Shown piece after piece: positions 45,912 to 57,600 of a DNA stretch of 64,000 bases. The translations under genes and the position numbers were made by a program. This stretch comes from Alitta virens (Eukaryota; Annelida; Polychaeta; Phyllodocida; Nereididae). The notes under the pieces are model-generated. The model ran no database searches, was not told the origin of the DNA, and saw nothing but the letters and a program-made list of their open reading frames with translations. The first letter of the stretch is position 1, and the number at the start of each line of letters is the position of its first letter. The stretch lies in NCBI GenBank assembly GCA_932294295.1, contig OW028584.1, forward strand, positions 21,049,638 to 21,113,637, read 5' to 3'.

Positions 45912-48900
45912 TCATGAACAATCTTGATTAACCTTTTGTGATTTAACATCAGAGTCACTCACGTTTGCATCATCCACGTCAGACGATTTACTTTCTGATG
46001 ATGAATCCATACTGTCTTTCAAAATACTGCTAATATTCATGGAGATAATTGTTGAGTCATCTACCTGGTTATTGTGGAAAGCTAACATTCCCCATGAACT
46101 ATTTTTCTTGTATCTTCCGTTTTCTTCAAGAATTTTCAAACTTGTTCGACACTTGTCTTGAAAATTACTGATCTCTGCCTCGTCAATGTTTTTGCAAACG
46201 TTCAATTGCTTTTCAATTGGATTAACCATATACAACGGAGTCTCTGGTGGCTTGTCTGTAGTTTTGCCAGAAACTACATCGATGCCGTAGTTCGAAAAGT
46301 CAAATTCCTCAAAGTATGCCAAAAATCCGACGAAAAGTTCCTCTGCAACAAAAACGTAGTCACTAAGATTAATAATTAGGAGCAAAAGATAGTGAGAAAA
46401 AGTCAGTGCAAAATTGCACAATTACCATATAACATTTCTCCTAACATCATTCTTCACACAAAATCTGCAACATCTACTCGTTTCCTAGGTGATGTTAAGT
46501 TATCTTACAAGCAATACGTTAAATGCTTCCAGAAATGGAAGCCCCAATTACCCTCTTGGGCTAAATAACAATAACATTTACTGGTGCCTTTGTACCCCCC
46601 AAAGACCAAACATTGTTATTGCATACAGGACTGATGCAACTGATGCTGCAGCAAACAATTTAAGCACAATATTTCCTCCCAGATAACGTCACTTACCTAA
46701 ATTCAATTTATTCTGGGAAGTTCCAACTTTGTTCCAATTACTGATAAATGTACTGTCTTCTTCATTGATGACCTTGAGATCCTTAGGACCTGTAGGTTTA
46801 TAAAAACGCTTGATATAACATTGTTATAAATATGCTTTACAAGACAAAAGGTGTACAATGAAGCAAACCAATTGATCCACAGAAGGGCATTAAATTTACT
46901 GCAGAAATGGAAACTCAAGAGACAGCATTCCGGATTATAATTCTCTGACATCACATGTGAAAATATCAGTTGAAATTTTAAAATACCTAGATAGTTATAA
47001 CTTGCCTCTATAATCTTATATTAAATATATCAAAGCATGTTGCTTTTCAATTAACAAATGATTGAATAACAATGTAATCATTTAATTAAAGCCGCAAAAT
47101 TTTCAGCCCTACTGAAACATTTACCAGACTCTGATATATTAATGCACCAAAAGCAATACATATAATACAATACACAATTTACACTATTATTACCAATAAC
47201 ATATAACCTAACTAATAGAGCCATCTCTCAAAGCCACTGGACAGCTTCACACATCGTTTTAGGGCATTTTATATATGAGAATTATTGATTCCATCTGGTT
47301 GTATGTAATAAACTTATCTTATTCCTCAACAGCCCTTTCACGCTTTCTTTAATTTCTTAATTTCATTCTATAAGGAATCACAATATTACCAGCAAGACTC
47401 CTCAAGTGGCCAACAGAGGGCAGCACAGGACAGGACCCTTGTTGAAGGTAGAAGATTGCCATCAGAGTCAACATAAAGTTAGAAACACAAACTCCACCAG
47501 GGTGCCCTGTCAGGTCAACTTCTTTTGCCCAGTGTCTGATAGCAAACACTAGGGGGCATACACGCTCATCTACTTGGCCATAGAGGTGAAGTAATTCCGT
47601 CATGTAGAATGCAGACCTATAACATTAATAGAGGATGATTTATTATACTGGAAATCACAGAAATGGTCGTAACATTTATAGAAGTACATTTACATTGATC
47701 TGTTTTTGTATATGTATACCTGCATACTTAAAAGAAAACAAACATTTTTGATGGACCAATGTGAACGTTAAGTGAAAATTGCATTGTTTCTATTTTTGCC
47801 AAACACACTTATGCATACACATACAGATCTATGTGAACGTAGCATTAACCTTTCCTTTATCGCTACTCACCTATTTTCCATACTGATATCACATTGTAGG
47901 TTTGTTAAATGAGTGAACCGGACAATAGGAACAAATGCTCGAAGTATCCGCTTGACTTGAAACACTTGTGGCATTATGAATTGCATCATGTCTGCAACGA
48001 CTGCTAAATTATTTTGATGATCCTGTCGACTGTCTTCGGGACGCAACTTCGATAAGAAGAAAAAACCATTCCCTGATTTTTTCGGTAGCTAAACAAAAAG
48101 CAAAGAAAGAAAGAAATGAAGTACTTGAAGTACACCACAAAACAGGAATACATGTATGAACTACAACTACATTATTAAAATATTAGTGCATGATATTATC
48201 TCTCGGAAAGATTATGTGAATCAATGGTGTTTTATCAAACTTAAGTTCTACAGTCATTTCCCTGGAAGCAAAAAATAAATTGAACACTCATCATCATTAT
48301 TTCAACAGCTAAGAGATTAATATTTCTAATGTAAAGGATTCACCAATAACCATATTAGATCCATTCATACTGAAAACAATAGGAAAACTCCCATTTTACT
48401 ATGTTCAACCAACAAATTACAGTAGAATATCTAGTATTTACTATAATAGACCAGTACTTTTTATTCATAATCACCAGCTTATATTTCAATGTAATCACAA
48501 ACCTGTGATGATACATCTTTTTCAAGGTCACAGACCATGTCAAGGTCACAATCATGCCGCCCAAATCCACTGAATGAAGATCCAAAAGGATAGACTTGGC
48601 ACTCGTTGAACACTCTTTGAAGAACTCCTTCCACCAGGTGGCAGATCATGAATCGCTCCCTGGTGTTAATATCCGACATTTGCAAGTTCAGATACAAAGC
48701 CATCATTTGGGCAGATATCTAAAATCATATAAAATTTACAAATAATTAACAATTGGTAATAAATTATTAAATTAAAATTAGCATCTCAGAAAATTAGACC
48801 CAAGAAGTTTCTTTTTTTTTTAAACTTTCCTAGTCTTCCTTTAGATAAATCCCCTTCAGGAGAAAAATATGTCATTCACATTATCACATGTATATAAAGT

Positions 48901-51086
48901 GATACTCCTTGAATCCCATGTAGAAAATATGGCCTCAACTAAATTCCAAGAGTTATTGCCATTACACTCTTGTATATGACAACAGATTTCTACCACAAGC
49001 ATACTATCAAGTCATCTCTATTAATTAAGGAGTAATTAGCCCTCTATTTTCTATAGGTGGCCCACCAATAGAACTAGGTCAAATTTAAAGTGGCCTGGGC
49101 TCTGGTGACTCACAGGTTGCCATGGTTACAAAATTCTTGCAGCTCCCACTGACCAGTGCTGACCCACTTGGTGACAGGAAGATGGCTCTGAGTGGATGAT
49201 TCTTGTAACTGTCAGTCTTGACCAAAAATGTGGATTTACCATGATTTAGTGGGCTAACTCTTAATGAAAACCTGCTGTAATGACACTAGACAGTCACTGC
49301 AAACTATTGTGAGTACTTTCTGGGAGAAAGGAAATGGGACAATTTTTAGATAGATTCAAGGAGTATCACTTTAATACCACAAACATCACTTCTTGTATTG
49401 GTAAAGGCCATATGCCATTTTGGCATCAGGCCGCCAGTATGCTGTATACTTAATGGAGGTAATTTTGTATAGGCCTACTTATTTCAAATTGTATGTTTAT
49501 CTAACACGGTCAATAAAATCTTGAATCACAGTCACTCAGAAAATTAGACATTTCTTCATTACTAATTCATGTAGTACTTGTACCAATAAAATGGCCAGTT
49601 AGTGGCAATTACACCTAATTTCCCAAAAGCTTTAGTCAATCAATAATTTCACCTGTGTGTGAAGGATTGATTGTGATTATTAAGTTCACACTAATATTTT
49701 CATTGCCCTATTGTGCAAATGTTGTATGTTGCCCAAAACAGACATATATATATACAAGAACTTCTGATGAACACCATAAAAACAAGCACATATTGTACAT
49801 TATTTACCGACTCAGCTCTTGCCAGTTCATTTTCAAGATTATCCGGCTTCCTGGGAAGTTCTCGGAATAACAAGTTCTGTTCTAGTAGAGCCTTTTCAGC
49901 CGGTCTTCTTCGATTTCTACTGCTTTCAAATCTCGGCAGATACAGGAATGGTGTCTCAATCGGGATGTGTTGGTTATTTCTGAAGTGTTGAGTCTCCTTC
50001 ATAAGACTTAACACTGACTCTTCATTTTCATACTCTATGAGCAAGAGATTCTGTAATGACAATAACCACAAGTAATAACTGATCCTGTTGTAAAATCACT
50101 GCCTGAATATGAGCATAACCAGTGAAATACACTTCAAATAAAGAAATAGTTTACAATATATAATTTAATAGTTTCCAATCACATGAATTTATGCCATTCA
50201 GCTGGGTAATCTGGAGGCCAGCTCATTTATTTTCATCTTTCTAAAAAAATAAAAAATTCTGAAGAGGAGGACGAGGGGACCTCCCCAACAAAAGAAAAAC
50301 CGACCCACTCCCCTTAAAATTTTTATAACATGCAGAAAAAATATTTCATAGAGGAAACTTAAAATCCTCCATGATGAATTTTCAAAAAGAATAAAATAAA
50401 TTGAGCTGGCTTCCAGATCACGCCCCCAAACTTCTATCACCCTCAATGTTGACACCTTTAGAATACCCTTACTTTAAAGTTCTAAAATGTCGAACGACAA
50501 TTTTCATGTATACATAACTAGAGATAGAATCTACGGTAAGCTCCGTTGCAACTGATGTAACCCTGACTAAAGTCATTGGGTTGTTTGGATACATATCTTA
50601 ATATAGTTAATTCAATGATAATTTTAAGGAAGCAATTATCAAATGTAGCATTGTGTAGAGAAATAGGTCTTATATAGCATTTAGAACATATATCATAATA
50701 AAGGGTGAGAAGAGATCATTCATATTATACTTAGAAATTGGAAAAAATGCAATTGCAACAAATAATCATAAATCATTAAACAATGAACATAATTGTACAC
50801 TGTAAAGGTTCTGACAAAGAAAAGCGCACAAAAAACCACCAATCAGATTCTTGATCCACATGGTCAGATTAAAAATCAGAAACACATTTAAGACTGGCCA
50901 ATAAGTGGGTCTCAAGTACCTTTTCATTTCTCTTGTAGCTCAGCATCACTCTCACGCTGCCATACCTTGCACATTTCTCATAAACATTAGCGATGTCATC
51001 GTTACTGTGTTGAACGAGCACACTCGCCTTGGCTTGCTGTCTTCTGATTTGGCGAAGTTCATCCAGCGTATTGTGCTTCGGCAATG
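45912..51086 (-). CDS. MTPAP: mitochondrial poly(A) polymerase, 5' end missing
   Basis: The encoded enzyme adds poly(A) tails to mitochondrial mRNAs. Seven exons on the minus strand, in transcript order: 51,086-50,920; 50,050-49,808; 48,718-48,503; 48,088-47,871; 47,616-47,390; 46,789-46,697; 46,342-45,912. All borders are GT-AG and phases agree, giving about 531 residues. The family is about 580 long in mammals, so the first exon with the mitochondrial presequence is missing; it was not found with confidence in 51,087-51,545. Catalytic motifs are visible: FGSS then C-D-L-D-M (the D-x-D pair) in the 48.5-kb exon, and the third Asp in LQCDIS in the 47.9-kb exon. The central and PAP-associated domains follow ('YGQVDERVCPLVFAIRHWAK', 'PLYMVNPIEKQLNV'). 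The C-terminus is Ser/Asp-rich. It is read divergently from COMMD7. Confidence 0.92.
48897..49371. mobile_element. MITE in an MTPAP intron
   Basis: Perfect 20-base inverted ends, AAAGTGATACTCCTTGAATC on both sides counting one flanking base. TA flanks each end. About 475 bases, no coding capacity. Confidence 0.7.
50206..50421. mobile_element. foldback MITE in an MTPAP intron
   Basis: The inverted ends GTAATCTGGAGGCCAGCTCA and GTGATCTGGAAGCCAGCTCA continue into AT-rich matching arms. The centre has GGGGACCTCCCC. About 216 bases. Confidence 0.7.
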
Positions 51087-51652
51087 CTATAATAGAAAAG
51101 TTTAAAAATTCAGTGCTACAGCATATTAACCTATTTTAAAGGATTGATAACAGAGATGTAAATACAACTAATATGCAAATCAGTCACAGCTTTGATTGGC
51201 AGTTTGGTTAACTACAACAGTAAACAATAACAACAATGTTCAGCAATTAATGTTTTAAAAAATACAATGAAGCATGAACAGAACTTTGTTCAATATTGCC
51301 AAGTGTAGCATTTGTTCAGTGGGAATCAATGATATCACTTGAGAATGTCGAATTATAAAATTTTACAAAACGTATTGTACATTTAGCCTGTTTCTAAAAT
51401 TTTCATTTTTAATTAATTACTAGAGTATATTACATTTTGCATGTAAAGTCATTAGTGGCTGATAGTTGGTAGAATGCAAAACCAAGGTCTAACTCCAGCA
51501 CTAAGTGTACCAGTCCGCATTTTGCACCTATTCAGATATCTGATTTGCGTACGTTCCGCCCGATGCGCATTTTACTGCATAATGCACCAAGACGCCACCT
51601 AGCGAGTTATGTTCGAACCAGTCATTTTGACAGGAAAGGAAACTGGAGCAAC
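51087..51652. promoter_or_regulatory. divergent MTPAP/COMMD7 5' region
   Basis: About 570 bases separate the first recognised MTPAP exon from the COMMD7 ATG. No TATA box is evident. The COMMD7 frame is open upstream of its ATG to 51,545, with an in-frame ATG at 51,563 that would add 30 residues. The likely first MTPAP exon should lie here or just beyond. A shared bidirectional promoter is inferred from the layout. Confidence 0.45.
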
Positions 51653-52255
51653 ATGGTTTCATTTCGTTTCACCTCGGATCCGCCCCCTGACAGCTTATTA
51701 GCTGATATTCAGAGTTCAAATCGATTCAGTGATGAACAATTTAAGGAATTGGTGTCCATTTGTCTATCTTTTCGTCTGGACCCAGGCCAGTCAAGTCGTT
51801 TTATGAGCCAAACAGAGGAATTCGCTGAGGAGAATGGAGTTGGCTTATCAACACTGAAGTCAATCATCAAAAGCTTATTAACAGTGCTAAATGGCTCTTT
51901 GAAGAATAATCTGAGTCAAGCACAATTCAAAGAAGATCTTGTCAACTTGGGTCTGTCTAATGACAAAAGTGAACTGTACTCTGAACAATATGGGAACAAT
52001 TTAGTTGGACTATCCAGAGAAGCACTTGGGCAAACCCTAATGGTTAATCAGTTAGTTGACATGGACTGGAAATTTGGGGTTACGGCTGCCAGCAGTGAGG
52101 TGAACAAAGTAGGCAATACATTCCTTCAGTTAAAACTTGTGATCAACAAAGGGAACAAGACAGAGGATGTCTTCATGGAATTGTCACTGCCGCAGTTTTA
52201 CTCTTTTGTACACGACATGGAGAAAGCCAGCACTAGCTTGGAATACTTCAGTTGA
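51653..52255 (+). CDS. COMMD7: COMM domain-containing protein 7, intronless
   Basis: COMMD proteins form the Commander complex, which acts in endosomal recycling, and they bind NF-kappaB and cullin ligases. The 200-residue product equals the usual length of COMMD7. The N-terminal helical (HN) part covers about 1-115, and the COMM domain about 120-200. The COMM domain carries the conserved 'QLVDMDWKFGVTAASSE' with Trp139, then 'FLQLKLVINKGNKTEDVFME' and 'LSLPQFYSFVHDME'. ATG 51,653 is chosen because it gives the family length; upstream in-frame ATG 51,563 is possible. The gene has no intron, whereas vertebrate COMMD7 is split into many exons and its neighbours here are intron-rich. The reading frame is intact, so it looks functional. 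Confidence 0.93.
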   Translation: MVSFRFTSDPPPDSLLADIQSSNRFSDEQFKELVSICLSFRLDPGQSSRFMSQTEEFAEENGVGLSTLKSIIKSLLTVLNGSLKNNLSQAQFKEDLVNLGLSNDKSELYSEQYGNNLVGLSREALGQTLMVNQLVDMDWKFGVTAASSEVNKVGNTFLQLKLVINKGNKTEDVFMELSLPQFYSFVHDMEKASTSLEYFS

Positions 52256-54550
52256 CTTTCCAACTTTAATAATTTGATATGTTGTTACCACTTACTTACT
52301 GGAAATATTTGTTATAATTACTTGAATTTATTTTGTTCATTGCAGTGTGTTATTAATTGGAATTAGAAAATGTTAACTGTAATGTTATTTCAAAATATAA
52401 ACAAAAATTTTAATGCAAATGCCAATGTTGTAATTACTTTCATTTTTAGATAATATTAATTTTGTGAGTAAAAGCAAAACCAAAGTATGGTAAAATTTCA
52501 GGTTCCATACTCCCATTTAACTGCGTTGCTTCACAATACATGCACACTGGTACTAAAAAATGAAGATTATCACACTGGGGATTTTAATAAAATTTCAACA
52601 CGGCTCAGAAAATTTAGTTTTGTTGTATTTTTTTGCCAAGTTTTGCAAAGGGCACCCCAAGATGTTATGGGGGTACTTTGTCCCGTAGGTGTCAACATTC
52701 TTGTACACAGTTCATGATGCCATTAAACAGAGCCAGGTGCACCACATAGTTGCTTCTAACAAAGCCTTAGATACATAGGTTCTTGAGATGGGACTGTCTA
52801 TTAGCACTGCGTAGTGGCCATAGAAAAATAGTTATTGAGTAAATAATTGGCACAGCAGATGCAGTGGCTATAGACAAATAATTTTGACTTAGCACTGCAG
52901 CTGAAAAGAGCACCCTTTATTGAACAGGCCATTGGTGAAGGGGCATCATCCAGTGAAGATACAATTATATGGTGAAGGGGCTCTGGTGCTTCCCTGGCTC
53001 CCAACCTAGAGTGTTCAATGTTCAGTGAGACCTGCAACCATCCTATCTGCTAGTCCAACTTCTCAGTGAATGGGCTAATCCTTCCAGCAGGACAAAATCT
53101 CTGGTGAAGGGGGCCCTATCTTCCTGACTCTGGCCAACCCTGCCTAGATGGCGGCCAGTCATCCTGGAAAGGCATCAGCCGTGGAGCCAAACTTCTCGGT
53201 GAGGGGACAGGCCTGCCTTCCTCACGTTGGGGTTAAACATCCAGGTGAAGGGCCAACTGAATGATAGGCGCTTCACTGGAGGATGCCCTGTGGCTGCACT
53301 GCCAATACATGCACAGTGCCAATAGCTAAAACACAGCTCTCAAACCACTGTGCCAATTAGCCAGACTTGTCTATAGCATCCACAGTGTCTTCAGCAAAGC
53401 CGTCTTTTGCATTTGGCACTGGCTTTAACATTGTTAAAGTGTGCCAAAAAGTTCACACTGCTATTTCACATGAATAAATACAGCATACAAATTAAAGTAG
53501 ACCCTTTTGCTACTAAAGTGTGACAAAAAATATTAACATTTGATAAACCAGAGCATTTTATTTTTGGGAATTTTTGACTGGGCAACACGTGACATAGCTA
53601 TCATGCATTGAATGTATTGCAAATGTGCAAATGAGATAAATGTATTAACTTTAGGAATATTTTTGTTGATCATAAAAGTACTTTCCATGAGAAATATATT
53701 AATATGCAAAAGTTAATCAATGTTAATCCTGGTACTAGTAAGTTGCAGTTGCAGAGAAATCAAAGACAATCTGTGTCTCAATGAATGGACAGATCGACAG
53801 ACGGTACACTGCGACACTGAAATCAAGATTCGCCATCCCCCTAAAACATGATTACACGCATTGCAAGTTAATTTGTTACAAAACTAATTGTGTATTTCAT
53901 TGCCAAGGTGTTTATTGCAGTTCATCCAAGTGGCGAATTTCAATGTTGTTGCAAATTTCAATGTCGCCCAGTGACTGGCAGTGTAGTGAACTGATCCAGA
54001 GTCAGTGTTGCATGTTTTGGCTAAGGACAAGGTATTGCCATTTTGAAATACAGCAACAAACTTGAGCCATTCATCAAAAAATTATCAAAGGGGTTCCTCA
54101 AGGAGCTGCTGCCAGTGCCAGTGCTGGTAATGGTAAAATGCATATAGTGAATGTAGATATTTTTAAGTCCTATTTTTTGCAGGTCAAAATTACTTTCAGA
54201 GCTGAAGAGCTACTATTGAACAATGACAAGTTTGATGATATAAAACTGAATGCGCAACCAGGCAGATCACAATGTAGAATGCATGGAACTTCTGAACTTG
54301 GAACTTCCAATGGAAGTCATGCACATGTTTACAAACAAAATGATCAAAATGTTATTTACCCAATTTATCCGCTCCATTCTTCGAATTCTGCCTCCCTTTT
54401 CTTTGTGAGATGTATCTACAAAATTTTGGAAGCCTCTTTGGGACCAGAAGACAGTTATTTTGGGGAGTATTCAGCAAAATGTTCAATGTGCACCGCAACA
54501 TTCTAGCAGACATCACTTTAGATCCCGCACACTGTTTTAGAATTTTCTGT
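52256..54550. other. intergenic between COMMD7 and TUT1, no gene seen
   Basis: An AATAAA at 52,586-52,591 may serve COMMD7. At about 52.9-53.3 kb the sequence is less AT-rich and repeats GGTGAAGGGG and ACTTCTC(A/G)GTGA irregularly. It looks repetitive, not coding. The open frame at 54,138-54,506 has no recognisable domain. Confidence 0.4.
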
Positions 54551-54556
54551 TCTCTG

Positions 54557-54606
54557 ATTGGTCAAAATTTTACGTTCACTGCGAGACCAATAAACAAGAC
54601 CACGTG
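54557..54606 (+). promoter_or_regulatory. TUT1 promoter motifs: two CCAAT boxes and CACGTG
   Basis: ATTGG at 54,557-54,561, CCAAT at 54,587-54,591 and an E-box CACGTG at 54,601-54,606 lie 90-135 bases before the TUT1 start codon. No TATA box is seen. The placement fits a housekeeping promoter. Confidence 0.5.
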
Positions 54607-54692
54607 GGCGATAATGAAAACATTTGTAGAGATGCGGCTTCAACGAAGACCAAGCTAATGCAATTTAGAGTCTTTAGCAGATAATAGAAATC

Positions 54693-57600
54693 ATGGGGGT
54701 ATTCTGTGAAGTCTGCAATGTGACTGTTCCCTCAGGTACTGTATTTCTTTGTGAGATGTTACATTTTGACGCAGTTTATTTATTTTACCAAGTTTAAAGT
54801 TGACAATTTATCTCTGGAAATTGGGAAATCAGTGATATTTTACAATGAAAATGAATTTAATTTAACTATCAACACATCCAGTTGCAGGTTTAACAATTAT
54901 TCAACGAACAAATCAATATCTTCTTGAAACATACAACTGAGACAGAAGTTGAACTGGTTCTCAGAATTTTCCATCATTAAATTTCAGTGATTGAATAAAA
55001 TAAGTTCACTTTTTTTTCAGAGGTTGTAATGAAGGACCATGTCAAGGGCAAGAAACACTTAAGGATGGCTGATATCGTCAACAGACAAAAGCGTCAGGCT
55101 GAGCGCAGTATCTTTGTCAGAGGATTTTCATATGGCACCAAAGAAATCACACTTCAAAAATTATTTTCCAACTATGGACCTGTTGATTTGGTGTTCATCG
55201 ATAGAGAAAGGGTAAACTGAATTTGTCCATAGTTGAATTAAATTGGTTTTTTCTTGACTTCTATTTTGCCAATTTTTGTGTAGTCCAGAAGCCTAAAAAG
55301 TGATTCTAACACTGCAAATGACGATTTTTATAAGATGTAAATTATTTAACCCTGCCTGCTAGGTATATATATACAAATACAGAAGATGGTTAATGCCCTA
55401 AAAAAAATGCAACACCCAAGGGTATGTCATGATATATATTTCTTTGAAAAAAGTCTTGACTGGTGTTACATGTTGTATCACAAAAATAATTAATCCTGAA
55501 GTGCCAGAGGACACAGATACAGAAATTCAACCGAGTGTAACAACTCCCTGTGTCTCCTAGAGGTCTTGTTTATCCATTACCCTCATCTTACAAAAGAAAT
55601 TAAAGCTTTATGTGGAAGCCTTTTTAAAAAAAATTATACCAAAAACATGGAAGATTTTATATTCAAACAAAAAAAAACATATCTTTTATGAAAGGATGGT
55701 ATCACACTGGTTTGTGACACACTACAAAGCTCACTTTCCTAAAAAAGGAAAATGAGGATTTTAAACCATCTATTAATTCAACCACTGTTATTGTCATATT
55801 CCTGGGCACTCCTTGATCTGTCAACCCAAGAACTTGCCATAGGCGGCTGCATTTTCAATATCTCTATCTTTCTATAGATCTATCAATCACCTCCATCGGA
55901 TTGTTTGACATCTCAGTGAAATTTCACTGAAATACATTTTTTGGGCAAGATCTTTGGCCATAATAAGTCAGTTATGGTTTAATATTTTCTGATAGACATT
56001 AAACAGAAAGGCCTCTTTCAAAATTGTTTTATCTAAGCTGTCCCAGTTGTGTTTCTTTTACTGTTGAGTGTACACATGGCTCGACATAGCAGCCAAATGC
56101 ATCGCTAATCATGGTAGATCAAATTAAGGGTTTCCTTGAGGCCTGCTTTGGAAGAGGAACGACCCTTCCCAAAATCAGCACCACTTCTCAGAATTGTAAA
56201 AGTTTCACGAAAAATTGCGAGTATATGCATTTGAGTTATTGTAAATTCTTACCCAAAATCAGAGCCACTTTTTAGAACCGTACAAATACAAAAGTCTCAC
56301 AAAGGAAACGGTGAAAAGTGCACTTAAGTTATAATTCCCAACTATTTCTCACTCCCTTCTTGTACACTGTGGAATGTTGAAACATCCAGTGAATCAATGG
56401 TACCTTTGACAAACTTTTAAGAAATATTTAATCAAAATACTCATCAATTTTTGCAGAAAATTTTCTAAAACGTCTGTCTTTATAACCGTGCCCCTATTAT
56501 TATGAATATTTTGTATTATCATCAGTCTTTTCGGTTTTTTTTTTTCAGGGTTCTTACGCTATTGTAGAGTTCAGAAGCAGAGACGCTGTAGAAATTCTCC
56601 TTCAACCAGGACACGCTTGTTACCTTGGCAACAAAAAACTCACAATTAAGCCTCGAGAAGTGAAAGCTTATGTCCCGAAGAAAAAACCTGAACAACTTCC
56701 AGATGCAGAAGAGGAAAAAGAGCCGGTCCCTGAAGTGCCAAAATATGACCTGGATGCAATTTTGAGCGAACTGCAGTCTTTGGAAGATGTAAGTCATTTC
56801 AAAGAGTGATATCAAGGTCTGAAGAAGAGTAGGAGGATCTGTAATTTGTGGTCAGATAGGGCAAGACTCGTAAAAACATGGTAGTAGTCTACTAAATTGA
56901 CCAAATGATTGCTGATGACATGTTGCTCTCTAAGCTCCTCAGGCTCAAAATTAGCATTGTTGATTTGTTGAACAATTAATTTTTTTTGGGGCAGTTAGGT
57001 TGCTGGCCTGTAAAAAACTAGCATACAAAATCTGTAACTGCTAATTTTCAAATGTGTTACACATGTAAAACTGATGCCTACATTTTAAAAATATGACCAA
57101 CAACCTAGATCTGACATTTCGAATACTCACCAGCTTAATAATTTTTATTTATTGTGGAATTCTGTCATCTTTTTAAGTAAAAGTACTTGGCGCAATCTTA
57201 ATGACTGAAGAGATGCATTGTAACTTTTCTTAACAGGTTTGCACCCAGATGTCAGTAATGAGAGACAGATTAAAATTAACAGAAGAGGATATGAAAAAAA
57301 GGGAGGAGATATGCCAAGACCTGGAAAATCTTGCCTCAAATATTTTTACAAGTAATAAAACAAACTAGTTCATATGGCTCACCTAATTTATATTATCAAC
57401 ATAATGACATACTATGGCTTATTTTGTGTGTGTGTGTGTGATTTCGTGGCAATTAGTCCAATGCTAACAAGTTGATATGGATATTACTGAGGAAACAATC
57501 TAAAGACCACAATTATTGAAAATGCCTCGCAATTAGACTGCTAATTTTCAACAAACATTTCTGCTGTATGTCTGATTTGTTTGCATTTATATATAAACTT

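Noticed and set aside
48355..48585. 76-codon frame on the minus strand
   Set aside because: Runs from another frame of the MTPAP exon into the intron. It is not part of the spliced product.
54085..54105. 'KGVPQGA'-like peptide resembling a reverse transcriptase motif
   Set aside because: Only seven residues, no other RT motif in frame nearby. Taken as chance.
54138..54506. 122-codon open frame upstream of TUT1
   Set aside because: No domain. It lies in the intergenic region and is followed by the TUT1 promoter motifs.
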